Assembly (NCBI GenBank): GCA_019614645.1
Contig: JABWDB010000013.1
Span: 5,843,501-5,907,500, forward strand
Length of the DNA: 64,000 nucleotides
Direction of reading: 5' to 3'
Source: Stratiolaelaps scimitus
Lineage: Eukaryota; Arthropoda; Arachnida; Mesostigmata; Laelapidae
The notes beneath the pieces are model-generated. The model searched no databases. It was not told the DNA's origin and saw only the letters and a program-made list of their open reading frames with translations. The position numbers and the translations under genes were made by a program. This document shows positions 1-11,600 of the stretch, piece after piece (position 1 is the stretch's first letter; each line of letters opens with the position of its first letter).

Positions 1-244
1 TAGTTTGTCGATTACCATTTCTCAGTGTCCGTATATTGTGTTTAGTGCTTGTGTTGCAAATGGACGACGAGTACAGAAAGCATTGACACGACGCTCTTTC
101 TGGTCGACTTATATTGTCCTATGATCGTTAGGACAGAAAGTCAAAATTCGATGCCATTTAAGAATACCTGAAGCGCGTATTGCGTCACAGCCGATGTACA
201 TCTGGCCAAGTCATTAACGCAGCGTCCTCCGTTGTGCACTCTAC

Positions 245-2541
245 CTTGAATGTGAAGTATGTAGCACTGTCGATCGGAAGGTAGACCTTGATGCGATCTA
301 GGCCAGCTAGTTGTTTGAAGGTATCTATTCGTGGGGTCTCCGGCCGCAGCATCATGGACGCCATCATCTGTCCAGCAAACGCTACCATGAGGTTGCTAGA
401 CACCAGCAATAACCACGTTATCCACATCAGCCGTAGGCTCGCCACGGCCGGTGGAGGATGTGCTTCACCTAAAATAATACTCACGGTATACGGAAATCGG
501 TGACGCTTCTCTCCAATAAGTGCGTATGTATGTACGTTTATGCAGTGCGTTATACACACACGTTACGCGACACGAAAGCACGTCATAACGCTGCATAACA
601 ACACGTCAATAAAGATGGAAGCGTAACAGACGTGGGATTTTTGCAAACGACCTTCTCACCCTCCTACGGGCAAATTTGAGAAATCCAATTCTCGGAAGGT
701 GACAGCTAACAGCCAATGAACAAGGCACCCCTTGGACGATGTAGAATATCCCATATAAACCGCATAATAACAGATAAAAAAACTCTAGCTGTATATTAAT
801 GATATTGACCTGATAAATAAATAAGTGAATATAAAAGAAGATGTAACAAATAATAATAATAATATAAAGATTTAGAAAAATCAATTAAAAATGAATTATT
901 CAATTAGTGAACGATCTCGATATTGTTACACGAAGCTGAAAGGTGTTCAGAGTCAAACATCTATTACTGATGCAGGACTATATCTGTAGCAAGTGGCAAG
1001 CGTAATTAAAACGAATCCATTTACCTTCGGTCCAAATGTGAGAGAACAACATAAACAGGTATTTGCCGATCAGCCGACGTAAGGGTTTCGGACGCTCGTT
1101 GAGAATCGGCATGAGGATCCGGTGGGCGCTAGCCATGAACATCGTCACCACCACGAGCAGAAATAATGTATATAGCCACACCTGTACACACGTTGTACAT
1201 TATATCAAATATAGCTTCGTTACTACAATATGATATAGTCCTATTGTCTTGCAGAAGCTGAAATTAAGTGGCAACGAACTTCAACAAGCCAAACCGTCTC
1301 AGGGGGTTAAGTAAACTGAAACAACTTGACCGTGTTGGGTTGAAGGTACTTCAGACATTCTATTGTATTCTATTTTATATAACGTGTAATAACATTAACA
1401 ACTGTATTTCTGTGAACATATGCTCAAGAGCGGATATGGGAGCGGATCCTGTCTGTCGCCTTCACCAGTATTTCACAGACACCTTGAATTGTATTGGCAG
1501 TTAGAGTTCCTGGGTCTCGAAAGCATTTTATCTCCTCTCTGTCCGCAAAGGAGACCATAGAAGAGTCTAGACTCGTTGTACTACCATAAAAATTATTCAC
1601 AATGGGTGAAATAATGCGAAACGCATTGACGAGCGAACCTCGTAGTCGAAGGTCATAATAAGCCCAAAGGGATTCTTCGCTAATTTGGACATCCTGCCGT
1701 GCAGAGCAACGAGAGCGATCGGATTGACCGTTGGCGTGTGGTGGGCAATCTTCATTTTGTCAGCAGTCGGGTTTGTCGGATAAAATGTCATGTTGGCCTC
1801 CTGGCGTCCGTACCGAGAAATGAAAGGACCATGAAACTGGTAATTATGATCGCTAATTACCATCCACAAATTACCATCGACTATAGAGTATTCGATACAG
1901 TATCAACACGTCGCGACGGGTCGTCAAACTGTTCGAGAGTTGCATTCAGCTAGCTACCGGTTTCGATGAGACCATGACGTAAATATTCCCTTAAACCTAA
2001 ACACTAAGAATGAAATAAGTTACTTACGTCTCTTGTGAGCATGCCTAAACCTCCCGTCCATGATCCGTTCTCTGTAGGAAGACCCCATGAATGAGCCTGT
2101 AGTATTTCGTAGTCGAAAGACATGGACTGAACGAGCGCCCGGAGAATCTCACCATTGTATCCGTACATGTGAACACCGCGGCCCGCATGGTCGAACCATT
2201 GAAACGGACGGTACTGCAATAGCGTGCGAGCGAGCAAGAGCCGAGAGCACAAACGGGAAAATTAGAGATTAATATACATGGCTTGTCCCCTATCCATTAA
2301 GGGATCAAGACATTGTCAAGGAGACTATGGGGAAGGCAACTGCAGGATTAGAAGAAATCTCAAAAATGGCCATATATGAAATCTGCACGAAACTACATTC
2401 GTCATTTTCCCCAGACACGTCTCCCTATCCGTTATGCACAATCCAAGTGCCACACAATATATACATATGTATATAAATCTATTATAGAAATCCACTCACA
2501 TTGAAAGAGGCGAATCGCAGGAGGCGTCTCGTCGAGTTCAT
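245..2541 (-). CDS. Ionotropic receptor (IR/iGluR-like channel), 3' end outside window
   Basis: Five exons join in frame on the minus strand: 2541-2500, 2213-2028, 1836-1639, 1181-1025 and 468-245, with phases 0, 0, 0, 1 and 0 and GT/AG borders. The first begins with a Met and gives the start of a ligand-binding lobe (RRLLRFASFN), followed by RPFQWFDHAGRG and a lobe ending GMLTRD. The third carries GPFISRYGRQEA and ends NPFGLIMTFDYE. The fourth begins VWLYTLFLLVVVTMFM, a membrane helix in the M1 position, then a pore-loop-like LIGKYLFMLFSHIW. The fifth has a second hydrophobic helix (LMWITWLLLVSSNLMVAFAG) in the M3 position and the start of lobe S2. This order is that of divergent IRs, which detect odour, taste or other cues at sensory-neuron membranes. 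The conserved SYTANLAAF gate motif of true glutamate receptors is not kept. The rest of S2 and M4 lie beyond base 1. The acceptors of exons 1 and 3 are the least certain; an upstream 5' exon is possible. Confidence 0.75.
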
Positions 2542-4090
2542 TGTTTCCAGAAAGTTGTTCGCCGCTCGCCTGTCCCATATATACTACACCTTCTGTTTGT
2601 GGCAGCAAACAGGCCCTCGAAATATATTACGCCGTCGCGAAAATATCATTGTGGGTGTACGGAAAATGATGCCGGCATCGCATTCAACGTTTAATACTGC
2701 ATAACAGGCATGGGTTATGTGGACCGGTTAACAATTCGCTGACCGTTCGTGGCCATAAATCAATTGTTCACGCTGAATGTGGGCGTCGCTGGTACACTTC
2801 GATGCAACGAGCGCACTTTTTGTTTGGCGGACGATATGGTCGAATGCAGAGTTGAACAAATGTACACCGTATCTATCTTGTCAAGGGGATGCATAATTCG
2901 CATAACGTGGGAAGGACCTCATTTATGGTGAATAATTTATCTCGCCTTTAGCCCGGGTGATTCTCACCCGGGCTAAAATGTATGTTACAATGTGTGTTCC
3001 GTTTGTTACATAGTTCTAATCTGAACCTTCGATTGGAGAGCATACTACCACGGAACTAATGAAAAACTTCATAATTGACCTTTGCTTCGCGTTCATAAAA
3101 CATGTGAGATAATAAATAAAATCACAGCCGATACTATTGAATATGTCTGATAACATGTGCGTAGCTAATCAAGATATGTGTCAAAGCTATTTCAAAAACA
3201 AATCACAAGGGAGATCGAGAGAAGGAGGCAACCTTTCGAGTCGCAGTTGAACACCAGCTAATTTGCGGCACTTGAGTGTCTTTGTATCTTGGCACGTCCG
3301 TCTCTTATGAACCTCAAGTAATACACTATGTGTTCTCACTTTGTATTTTTGATAATTGCTGGATCCGTTTCAGCTTAGGGTGTTATCTCTGTGGAGGCAT
3401 TCGACAAACAATTTTGCCTACTTCGATCTACTCCCCACAAGTCTACAATCCCCCCCACAAGTATTAATATATCATACGCACGAATTTGAATGATTCGGAA
3501 AAACGAATTGCGAGCTTCTAAAATGCATAGACCGTTGACAATAATACCTGCTCGGTAATGAACAACAGGGAGGTTTGCCCCAGTGTGGTAGTCATCGTTG
3601 TATCGAATCTCATTGCAAGAAACCGATACATTTGTTCTTATATAAACACCGAAGTTGACTCATCATCAAAAGATCTCAGAGCCCTTGATCGTCTGAATGC
3701 CTCATTAAGTAGTTTAAAGTATCGAGGCGTACCAACCGATGGCAAAGCGATAAAGTGACGGGCAAGGTGCGCATTTGAAGAATAATTAACGTTTACAATT
3801 AACGCTCTGTTTCAAACTAAACTAGCACAGCCGAAAGAGGGTATGTGCACAACAATAAACATCGCAGTCTACTGCCAGCTGCTGTACCAACAGCACCATT
3901 ATATACATACTGTCTCCTCTTTCATCAATAATAGTACATTCGAGTATGATCAGCCTCAATGTAGCATGTCTTTGGGTGGACTATTTTTGTCAAACGGATT
4001 TGGTAACCTTTCCAAACGTACGTAAGAAGGAGTAACCAAATCCATCTGACGACGGATGGAAGTTCGATTTAGAAAACTCGATCAACTCGT
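2542..4090. other. Intergenic stretch, no gene seen
   Basis: Several short open frames of about 60 codons occur on both strands, but none has a recognisable domain or a pair of good splice sites with matching phase. The only structured element noticed is the perfect hairpin at 2947-2977. Confidence 0.5.
2947..2977. repeat. Perfect 14-bp inverted repeat, 3-nt loop
   Basis: TTTAGCCCGGGTGA at 2947-2960 is followed by TTC and its exact reverse complement at 2964-2977. The stem is GC-rich in an AT-rich neighbourhood. It is one of a series of such short-spacer inverted repeats in the window. No terminator function is implied in a eukaryotic genome. Confidence 0.9.
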
Positions 4091-4363
4091 TCAATAGGCT
4101 GGCCTGCTCCGTCTTGGGTGCACCGCTGGGGCAGAGCCTGTGAGCAGGCCTTCGCCAGGACTCGGTGGAGGGCCGTCCAGAAGAGTGGCCTGCAAGATGG
4201 TCCTAAACGTGTCCATGTTCTTGATGTTGTCCACGCGCCAGACTGGCGGGGGCGGATGAGGCTGCCCCGTTGTTCTGGGGTGTATCGAGTACTCGATACA
4301 GTGGTCTGTTAGTTGCTCTAACTGTCTACCAGTTGTCACCAGCTGCTTCTTCGTGATGAACAA
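4091..4363 (-). CDS. Exon-like open frame, unrecognised
   Basis: An open frame of about 90 codons on the minus strand is richer in GC than its surroundings and reads through WRVDNIKNMDTFRTILQATL. It lies upstream of the IR gene at 245-2541 in the same orientation and could be an amino-terminal exon of that gene, but I found no splice pair proving the join. A perfect 20-bp palindrome (4281-4300) lies inside it. It may equally be a chance frame. Confidence 0.2.
   Translation of the reverse strand: MFITKKQLVTTGRQLEQLTDHCIEYSIHPRTTGQPHPPPPVWRVDNIKNMDTFRTILQATLLDGPPPSPGEGLLTGSAPAVHPRRSRPAY
4281..4300. repeat. Perfect 20-bp palindrome
   Basis: TGTATCGAGT is followed directly by its reverse complement ACTCGATACA with no spacer. 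It sits in the exon-like frame at 4091-4363. Confidence 0.9.
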
Positions 4364-4860
4364 AGATGTCCTATTGGCCTAATGAGGGATGCATTTTGCA
4401 CCAAGTGTAAATCATAGTGTTTTTGATTTGGTCGCATGATGATACAAAGTGTATATATATATATATACTTAGTGTCATCATATGGGACACCCAATATATA
4501 TATACCGCGTGTTCTGAAACTTACACAACCCTACAAATGACTAACCAATCCTTTCCGGAGGAAACGTTTTGCGGATTTTGGTTTTTGCTTTTTTCTATGA
4601 ACACATTATATTTTGATAGAAATATGTATTTTTAAAGATATAATCTAGAAAATAAAATCTTATTCTACAGCAAACTTTGCTTAAAGTCCTAAGTTTTAAG
4701 ATTTTTACAAAGCTTGAAATTTTTATAGATTACTTTTCTCTTTTTGCCGTATCCTATATACAACCATCTAAACGTGAGCTAGTCGCAAAGTTGCAGAAAA
4801 GGGCACCTTCAGTAACCGTCAAATCTTGGTTATCCCATAGCGTTGCGTAATTTTTCGCCT

Positions 4861-4927
<67 letters not shown>
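4861..4927. repeat. Compound microsatellite (TA)10(GA)~23
   Basis: An uninterrupted TA run at 4861-4880 passes directly into a GA run ending near 4927. It is a typical slippage-prone tract. The flanks, about 4400 to 5430, hold no recognisable gene. Confidence 0.95.
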
Positions 4928-4930
<3 letters not shown>

Positions 4931-5047
4931 ATACGTAACCTATTTGAGAGTCCACGGTATTTACATGTTATATTATGACGCGCTGTAACATCAAACAATA
5001 CGCTGATTATGGTTATAATGCTGTCAGTTGTGACTCCGTCATACCAG

Positions 5048-5115
5048 AGCTTCTCGCACGAAGCTAACGTAAACGCTAGCTAGCTTCTCGCACGAAGCTA
5101 ACGTACACGCTGGCT
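5048..5115. repeat. 34-bp tandem duplication
   Basis: The unit beginning AGCTTCTCGCACGAAGCTAA occurs at 5048-5081 and again immediately at 5082-5115, with two differences. Each unit begins with a small hairpin (AGCTTCtcgcacGAAGCT). Confidence 0.85.
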
Positions 5116-5432
5116 ATTTCGAGCCTAGCTAAATAATTCGAACGTTATATAATGAGTGCGACAATGGTGAATCAGGAGATGATACCAGCAAGGTACGCGA
5201 CTAACAATGGTTGCTCCAATATCAAAGCCATTTAGAGTTTTAATTCGACCTTACATGCAATACGCATCGTTATTATTAGCACGCTGGATGTATTATAGCT
5301 CAGTATCGATTAATAGTCCATTTAATATTAGTGCAAAACGTAAGGCAAGAAACTATCATCCCTTTCCGGATCCTACGTTGCTCTTGCTCAAGGATCGCTA
5401 ATGAAGGTCTTGTATATAGATATATATATTAC

Positions 5433-5612
5433 TGTTTTTCGAGCTGACCCTCAGCTGTTTCCCTATCTGCAAGGCCGCAGCTCTTAACCTTTAGGTATTA
5501 CTATGAGGACCTGTCGGGGCCACCTTTGCTGGTCAGACGCGGAGAATCTTTGGAGTTCTTTATCATCTTTCTTTATCTGAAGATTCTTGTCAGGTACGAG
5601 TAAGGCAGAGAA
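5433..5612 (-). mobile_element. SINE-B copy, 5' truncated with inverted 5' segment
   Basis: Bases 5436-5531 match the 3' half of the SINE-B copy at 8985-9240 (stem-loop at 5442-5456, then a segment reading CCACCTTTGCT). From about 5531 to 5612 the sequence is the reverse complement of the next part of that copy (GTCAGACGCGGAGAATCTTT up to ACGAGTAAGGCAGAGAAT). The tRNA-like head is missing. In element orientation this is a normal 3' end with an inverted, truncated 5' end, the pattern attributed to twin priming in LINE-driven insertion. The flanks are TA-rich, so a target duplication cannot be recognised. Confidence 0.75.
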
Positions 5613-6357
5613 TATATATATATAAGCTCGATATTAGAGTCTCGCTGGACGTGTTTTCCTTGTACTGTTTGTCTTATCCGTCGCCTTCGTCATGTCCGTA
5701 GCCCCGATGACGTGCTCGCATTGTCCAATCATCTGAACCGAGCGGCGGCTGGCAGCACGAAGGCAGAAGCAATGACACTGGGCCAACTGAAGATGGACAC
5801 GTGATTGACGCGACCGAAGTAAGCAGCCAAACAAGATGGTCCACCAACGGGAGATTGACAACAAAATCGAGATTGGGCAATAGTCTCACAGGCGAATTGG
5901 TGAGGAGGTCTGAGCTTAGGCGGAGTCGGAAATGGGCAGACAGGACCGCCGCGACCTCAGCAACTCTTCGCGGCGAAAATGATTTGGAAATACATCTCTA
6001 TTGAGAGATCCAGCACAAGGCGACCTTAAAGGGAAACCTCCCATTTAGTTAGTAGTCTGCCCATTTAGTATAGTCTGCCCCATCATCGCGCGTTCGATTG
6101 TTGCTTCATGGTTGCTTTCTAAATATTTTGTGAAAAAAAGTTTTGCATTATAAAATAGATATATTTTATTTACTTCGACTAAAGTCAGCAGAGCGAAGAG
6201 TCTACGAATCGAATATGTAAACCGTCTCGACATAGATTTCTACTGAAACAACTTGGTTTTTGTGAAAGACTGTTATCTATTAAAACTGTTACGTACTATT
6301 CAGCGTGTCGAATTTGAAAGGCCCATCGAGAACTGGATAACTTCAGGGTTCAACTCA
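5613..6357. other. No recognisable gene
   Basis: Two overlapping minus-strand frames around 5634-5889 are open for 70-76 codons in a moderately GC-rich patch. They show no domain and no matched splice sites. The rest is AT-rich. This is the 3' flank of the receptor exon at 6358-6482. Confidence 0.4.
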
Positions 6358-6482
6358 TTAGTGGGAGCCTCTCCTTTGGATATTTTCGCTGAACACGATT
6401 AATAGCAGTACCATGCAGCCGGTGGCAAGAGAGATCGCTCCGAATAGTGGGAGATATATCCAGATATATGCAATTTCCTCCT
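6358..6482 (-). CDS. Terminal exon of a second IR-type receptor (M4 helix)
   Basis: On the minus strand a pyrimidine-rich acceptor (…TTTTTTTAG, AG at 6483-6484) opens an exon with two leading bases and then 40 codons to a TAA at 6358-6360. It encodes EEIAYIWIYL, then the hydrophobic PLFGAISLATGCMVLLLIVF and a short basic tail SENIQRRGSH. A C-terminal exon with one membrane helix and a short cytoplasmic tail is how IRs and other glutamate-receptor relatives end (M4). I could not identify the upstream exons; they should lie between 6.5 and 8.2 kb or within neighbouring introns. It may belong to an intact second IR or be an orphan exon of a decayed copy. It has the same orientation as the IR gene at 245-2541, which fits a tandem family. 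Confidence 0.5.
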
Positions 6483-6876
6483 CTAAAAAAAGTAAAAGAA
6501 AAAGGTATTTCCAATGCAATGAGAGATCTTCTCTATATCATCTGGATAGTCGCCTCTAGTTACCTTTACATTGCAACGTAAATGTTACAGTGCATAATCA
6601 TTGTATAATCGCTTCAAATCATTGACGCAAATCGAGACATTAGCTAAAACGCCGACACTGGTTGTTCATACATCGAACATTTGACCAGTGACGTATGCAT
6701 AGAAAGATGTGAAAAAAGAGACCTTCAAAATTGTCGTTTCTCAAAATATATTTAGAGGCGTGTGCTTATTTCATATAGCTGTGTGTCTTCATATAAACAA
6801 TAATTAGTGACACAGTTGGGGACAGAGTGTTAAGCCGAAGCAGTCATAGTAACCGTCAAGAGAGACGATGGTGGGC

Positions 6877-7000
6877 ATTGCGAGGAAAAGGCGCTGCAGA
6901 AGGCAGGATCCTGCACACTTGTCCCCGGTGGCGCGTTCACGTCTGTGGCAGACCCCTTCGAAGAGATTGGTCGCGAGGAGGTTCGAGCCGTCTAAGGATG
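6877..7000 (-). mobile_element. Repeat family C, copy 1 (transposon coding relic)
   Basis: The plus strand holds AAGGCGCTGCAGAAGG and TTGTCCCCGGTGGCGCG, then GCAGACCCCTTCGA. Similar sequence recurs at 39939-40045 and 40818-40935. The minus strand reads NLFEGVCHRRERATGDK and then LLQRL, matching the minus-strand reading of copy 2 residue by residue over about 30 residues. Protein-level similarity suggests a relic of a transposon open reading frame. The element type is not identified. Confidence 0.6.
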
Positions 7001-8241
7001 AATACATTCTTTCTATTATAATACCACATATTCCTTTGATATTCTAGCTGTTTTATAACTAGGATTAGTCCCAATAGGTGTGACCGGTTTGTTCTATTAA
7101 ATATTCTAATGTTATATTCTCAGTTTATTTTCAATTATTTATATAATTTGAGCAATTTATCGCGGGCGTATATTGAGAATTAGAAAGGGGTATCACATTC
7201 ACCCAAGCCTCTCTTAAAGGGCGCTCTATCGCCCCAATCTTTAGGCCAAGGCCCCGAAATAGGGATTAAGTTGCCTGTTTGTATATCTTTTATAAATATT
7301 TGCATTCTAAATTCTGCTTCACGAGGATCTCCTCTAGTCTCCTTTATTCTCCCCCCTATGAATGTGAAAGTTCAAATATTTAACTCCTGGTCCTCCAACA
7401 GTTTCGAAAACTACAGGTTTAAGGTAATATTCTTCTATTAATGTGGCTTTGTTTCTATTCTGGATTGTTCGGCAGTGTTGGCTGCATAGCCTGGTCGTAT
7501 TGATCCAGGACTGACAAAGATAAGTGGTCAAGTGTCTGTTTGTCTGTATGCCTTTTTTCAATATTCTAATTATAGACGACCTCTTTATGATGCAGACAGC
7601 AGAATGTCTGTCTAGAAGACGTGTTTCAGTTGTGGCCACAAATCAAGTTCGTTTTGATGCAAATTAATGCTAGATAGATCATGATTAAAGCAGCACCATT
7701 CTTAGCGCATTTTCCATATGCATTGATTAGAATTCACTGCAGTTAAAAAGTTCGCGCGCTGCCGGCTTTTCTATCGACTAAACGCTGAGGGGAGACATTG
7801 TCGATACGACTCAGTCATCTTGATCCAACCCGATCGAGCCGTCTGCTATATACACACATAGTGTAGGTAAAATGCAACAAAATATTTTGTCTATAGGTAA
7901 AGCTGCATCACTGTTCTTAACCGTGTCCGTGCCGACTCGATTAGATTGCTGCAATTTGGTGATTTTCAGCGACTTGAGAGGCAGCAGTGTTGTCCATGGC
8001 CCATTTGCCTGGTCTATGCGTTCCGCATAAACAGCTCTCGTAATGTAAATAACAGCCACCAATGACGACGGCACGGCAGTGGCGGCGTCTGCTCTGGCAC
8101 CGGTTCGGAGCTCAGCAGTTAGCGCTCAAAACAGTGACAGTCCACAATTGTGGTGGGTATCGCTGGCATCAACGAACACCGCTGACCAAGTATTTACTCC
8201 GACCCCGTGAGTGAGCACAGTGACAACAGAACGAGAAGAAA
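7001..8241. other. Spacer between receptor exon and proteasome gene
   Basis: No conserved coding sequence was recognised. A 101-codon minus-strand frame (7334-7639) and an 87-codon minus-strand frame (7811-8074) are open but match no family I know. The second begins without a usable ATG. The last ~150 bases should contain the promoter and 5' leader of the proteasome gene; no clear TATA box is visible. Confidence 0.4.
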
Positions 8242-8614
8242 ATGGCTTTGGAGTCTCTCGTAGGGTTTGATCAACAGTTCAAAGCGTTCCACGTGAGGTG
8301 CGACGATGAGCTGGAGAAGCTGGAAGATATCGATGATAACGTGACGTTCCACTCGAGGATCTGTTTACCGCCATTCCCGCAGGTGAGTGGACCAACGCTG
8401 GACCGTTCGGACACTGCAACACTCGCTTGTGTTTCGGAGAGAGAGAGAGAGAGACAACTTGAGTGGGATTTTAGTTTAAATTAAGCCAAATCCTGGCCCC
8501 ATCTTGGCGGAACTCATCACTATGTATAGAGAGTGTATGCACGGAGGTGGGACAAAATAGCTGTGATCAAAGTTATTAAGAACACTCCTCTATTCCATAT
8601 CCGTGCTGTGGGCG

Positions 8615-8650
<36 letters not shown>

Positions 8651-11600
8651 AATAATAGCTTATATATATATATTTATATAATAATAATATATATATATTA
8701 TTATTATATAAATAAGCTGTCATTCCATATTCATCGCCACTTCACATTACTGATATTTACAAATCATTGATAGGAGTCCCGATGAAGACTGGCGTTTCCA
8801 GCGTCCAAATGGAGACTTAATTTCAATTTGCTGACAATTGTGCGTTAGTGATTTTGTCGCGTTATCAGATCCGATATTATCAAATCACCTTCCACCTAAT
8901 TGATTCGAGACACCGTTTACAGATTCGCACGTTTTTTTCACGTACGCTTTTCTGTTTCTCTCTCTCTTCACATATAATATATTACTGTTTTTCGAGCTGA
9001 CCCTCAGCTATTCTGACAGGCCTCAGCTCCTAACCTTTAGGTATTATGATGAGAACCTGTACGGGCCACCTTTGCTTTATTTTTCTCTACCTTACTCGTG
9101 CCTGGCAAGAATCTTCGGATACAAATAGATAATAAAGAACTCCAAAGGTTCTCCACGTCTGACAGGATTTAAAGCCTACCCACACAGCCCTCCGATTCAG
9201 CAGTCCAAGACGCTCACCACTAGGCCATCCGGGGAAATATATATATATATATATAATATAGGATACCTTACCGCTAGAAATATATATGTATATATATATA
9301 TCCAGTAAACTAAAATCGTCTTTTTAAATATTTACAAAACTCGTTGGCCACTTTTCAATCACCAATCGTTTGACGTTTATTGACAATATGTAAGGCTTAC
9401 TGGGGTACATTGTTCAACAATGGGGGACATTCTCATCGTCTTAATAACGTCAATAATAATATTAGATGTAATAGATACGATATTTCTGAGTAACCTAAGA
9501 CAATGTTTTCCTATCTCTCTACTGATGGATGTAACGAATAAGCATGTGATAGGTATTGACGATGTGTAATTTTCCCCTGGAACTGTTTAGTTATTGTAAT
9601 CAATGGGTACTGCGATTTTTGCCTTTTGTCTCTCCCTTCAGCCTGCCGAGACCTTGGCCCTCCTGAAGAAGAGGGATGAACATGGACGCCCAGTGAATAT
9701 GAACTTCAATAAGGGTATGATACTAAATGCGTGTACACGTCCCAATACGTGTTACAAACATCCTCCTCTTCGATTCGGGGGCGTGGTGTCTTTGGTCGGC
9801 AACTGTGGGGCAGAAGATACGGTGTAGGTGCAGAGAAGTTATGACCGACATTCAATCAGAAGAGACACAATAGCTGGCTGACCCTTTTACACGACCATTC
9901 TGTATATGTATCAAAAAAGGACGCTGTCACAGCGCTTGATTAATGATTTAACACATTTATGAAGAATTTTAATATAACACGTCTCATTAAAGTGTCTATT
10001 TAGTCGAAGTTCGACCAGCGATAGAATCAGCCTTCTATATCGGTGCAACCATTCACTCCAGTTTGATTTTTACGAACAGGAAGGCTTTCCACTAACCAAC
10101 TGCTAACGGACTTATAGGTTGTTTGACGACATCGGTAACTTTACGAACAAACTACGTTGTGGATATGTCTGTCGACTTTATTTACCACTGTGATTGATTC
10201 ATGATTCTTGCAGGAACGACAACCTGCGCATTCAAGTACCAGGGCGGTGTTTGCATCTGTGTCGACTCTCGAGCCACCGGCGGAGCTTTCATCTCGTCGG
10301 GAACAGTTGAGAAGGTACAAATTTTATGCAGGAAAAGTTACTTTCCGTTACTCTTCGATTATTTTTACAATATGACTCGGAGGAAATAAACATGGGAGCA
10401 TCACAAACGTTGCCTGCCATATAATAAATCGACAACGTTAGTATTATATATCGGTATGTATTATATGATTTCTTAACAGCGATCTATTTATTTAAATATA
10501 ATATTTAGACTTTGAAATGAGTGTTGCCATTTGCTGAGACTTGGTTAACCGAACGTGCCACGGACGCCGAAGAGTCTGATAAGGCAATGCGAGACGTATT
10601 TAGGGCAGTGTGAAGTGCTCAAGGATGTGCTGTTGGGGATTTTAAATTTTCTAAACTGAATCGGAAAGGCACGTACTGAAAACTTCTTCGATTAGGCACG
10701 TACTTAAGGCAGAATAGAACTAGTAATTCAACCAATGACGAGTGAAGGCTCACACGAGAAATACGTGAAATAGTAGGGATATGTGCAAAATTACTCACTC
10801 ATCTGCAAACTCAGCCTTGATGTAAAACAATAAATTAATAAAACAGTTGTTTTACAAAAAAAAAAAATGATAATAGCCAATCTAAACGATTTCGGCACTA
10901 AGTGGGTTCACGTTTGTGTCAGACCTTTGTACATCGCACTACTGGCGGACTTGTAATTGGTTCAATTTGTTTTTTTTTTGTATTCGTTGCCCGTAGGTGA
11001 TCGTGATTAACCAGTATCTCCTTGGCACGATGGCCGGAGGCGCCGCGGACTGCTCTTACTGGCTTCGTATCTTATCGGAAAGGTAGTATACAGTACTTTA
11101 TTTTCAGCCAATGGAGAGCCTTTTAAAGCATGTATAATATGCATGAGAAAGTAAGGGATGACATGATGTGCCTCTTCAATTCTCGTCTCTGTTATTATAC
11201 ATTTTTATTATTAAGAGTACGTCGCCTTTCGTCTAAGTGATCGCGCAAGCCCCCAGGGGAAGATGTTGCTAACGCGCTCAGTGCAGGCAACGTCAATGAC
11301 TGTTGCGGTTCGGTCACCAAGGTTATTTTGAAAGATGAGAAATTGGTCTGTCATATTAAGCTTCTCCAGTTACCGAAAGGTTGACGATCTACTCTCTCGT
11401 GCAGTGCCCTTATCGGCTTTAATATAATAAATATGACCACACAAGTCCTATGAACAAATCTGATATATATATACAGTAGCATCACACCAACTCCCATTTG
11501 AGCTTTATCATCCTTCTTTATCTGCAGGTTCTTGTCAGTTACGAGTAAGGAAGAGAATAAGCAAAGGTGGCCCCGACAGGTCCTTATAGTAATACCTAAA

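Noticed and set aside
1..180. Next exon of the left-edge receptor, beginning after CATAG with an open frame to base 1
   Set aside because: Phase fits, but the peptide shows no receptor S2 features and the acceptor is weak, so it was not added to the gene.
7811..8074. Minus-strand frame with a signal-peptide-like start next to the proteasome gene
   Set aside because: No ATG in frame before the hydrophobic stretch and no splice acceptor; could not be tied to the M4 exon at 6358.
9195..9237. tRNA gene candidate on the minus strand
   Set aside because: The A- and B-box-like sequences belong to the SINE-B head; the acceptor stem and cloverleaf pairing of a real tRNA are not there.
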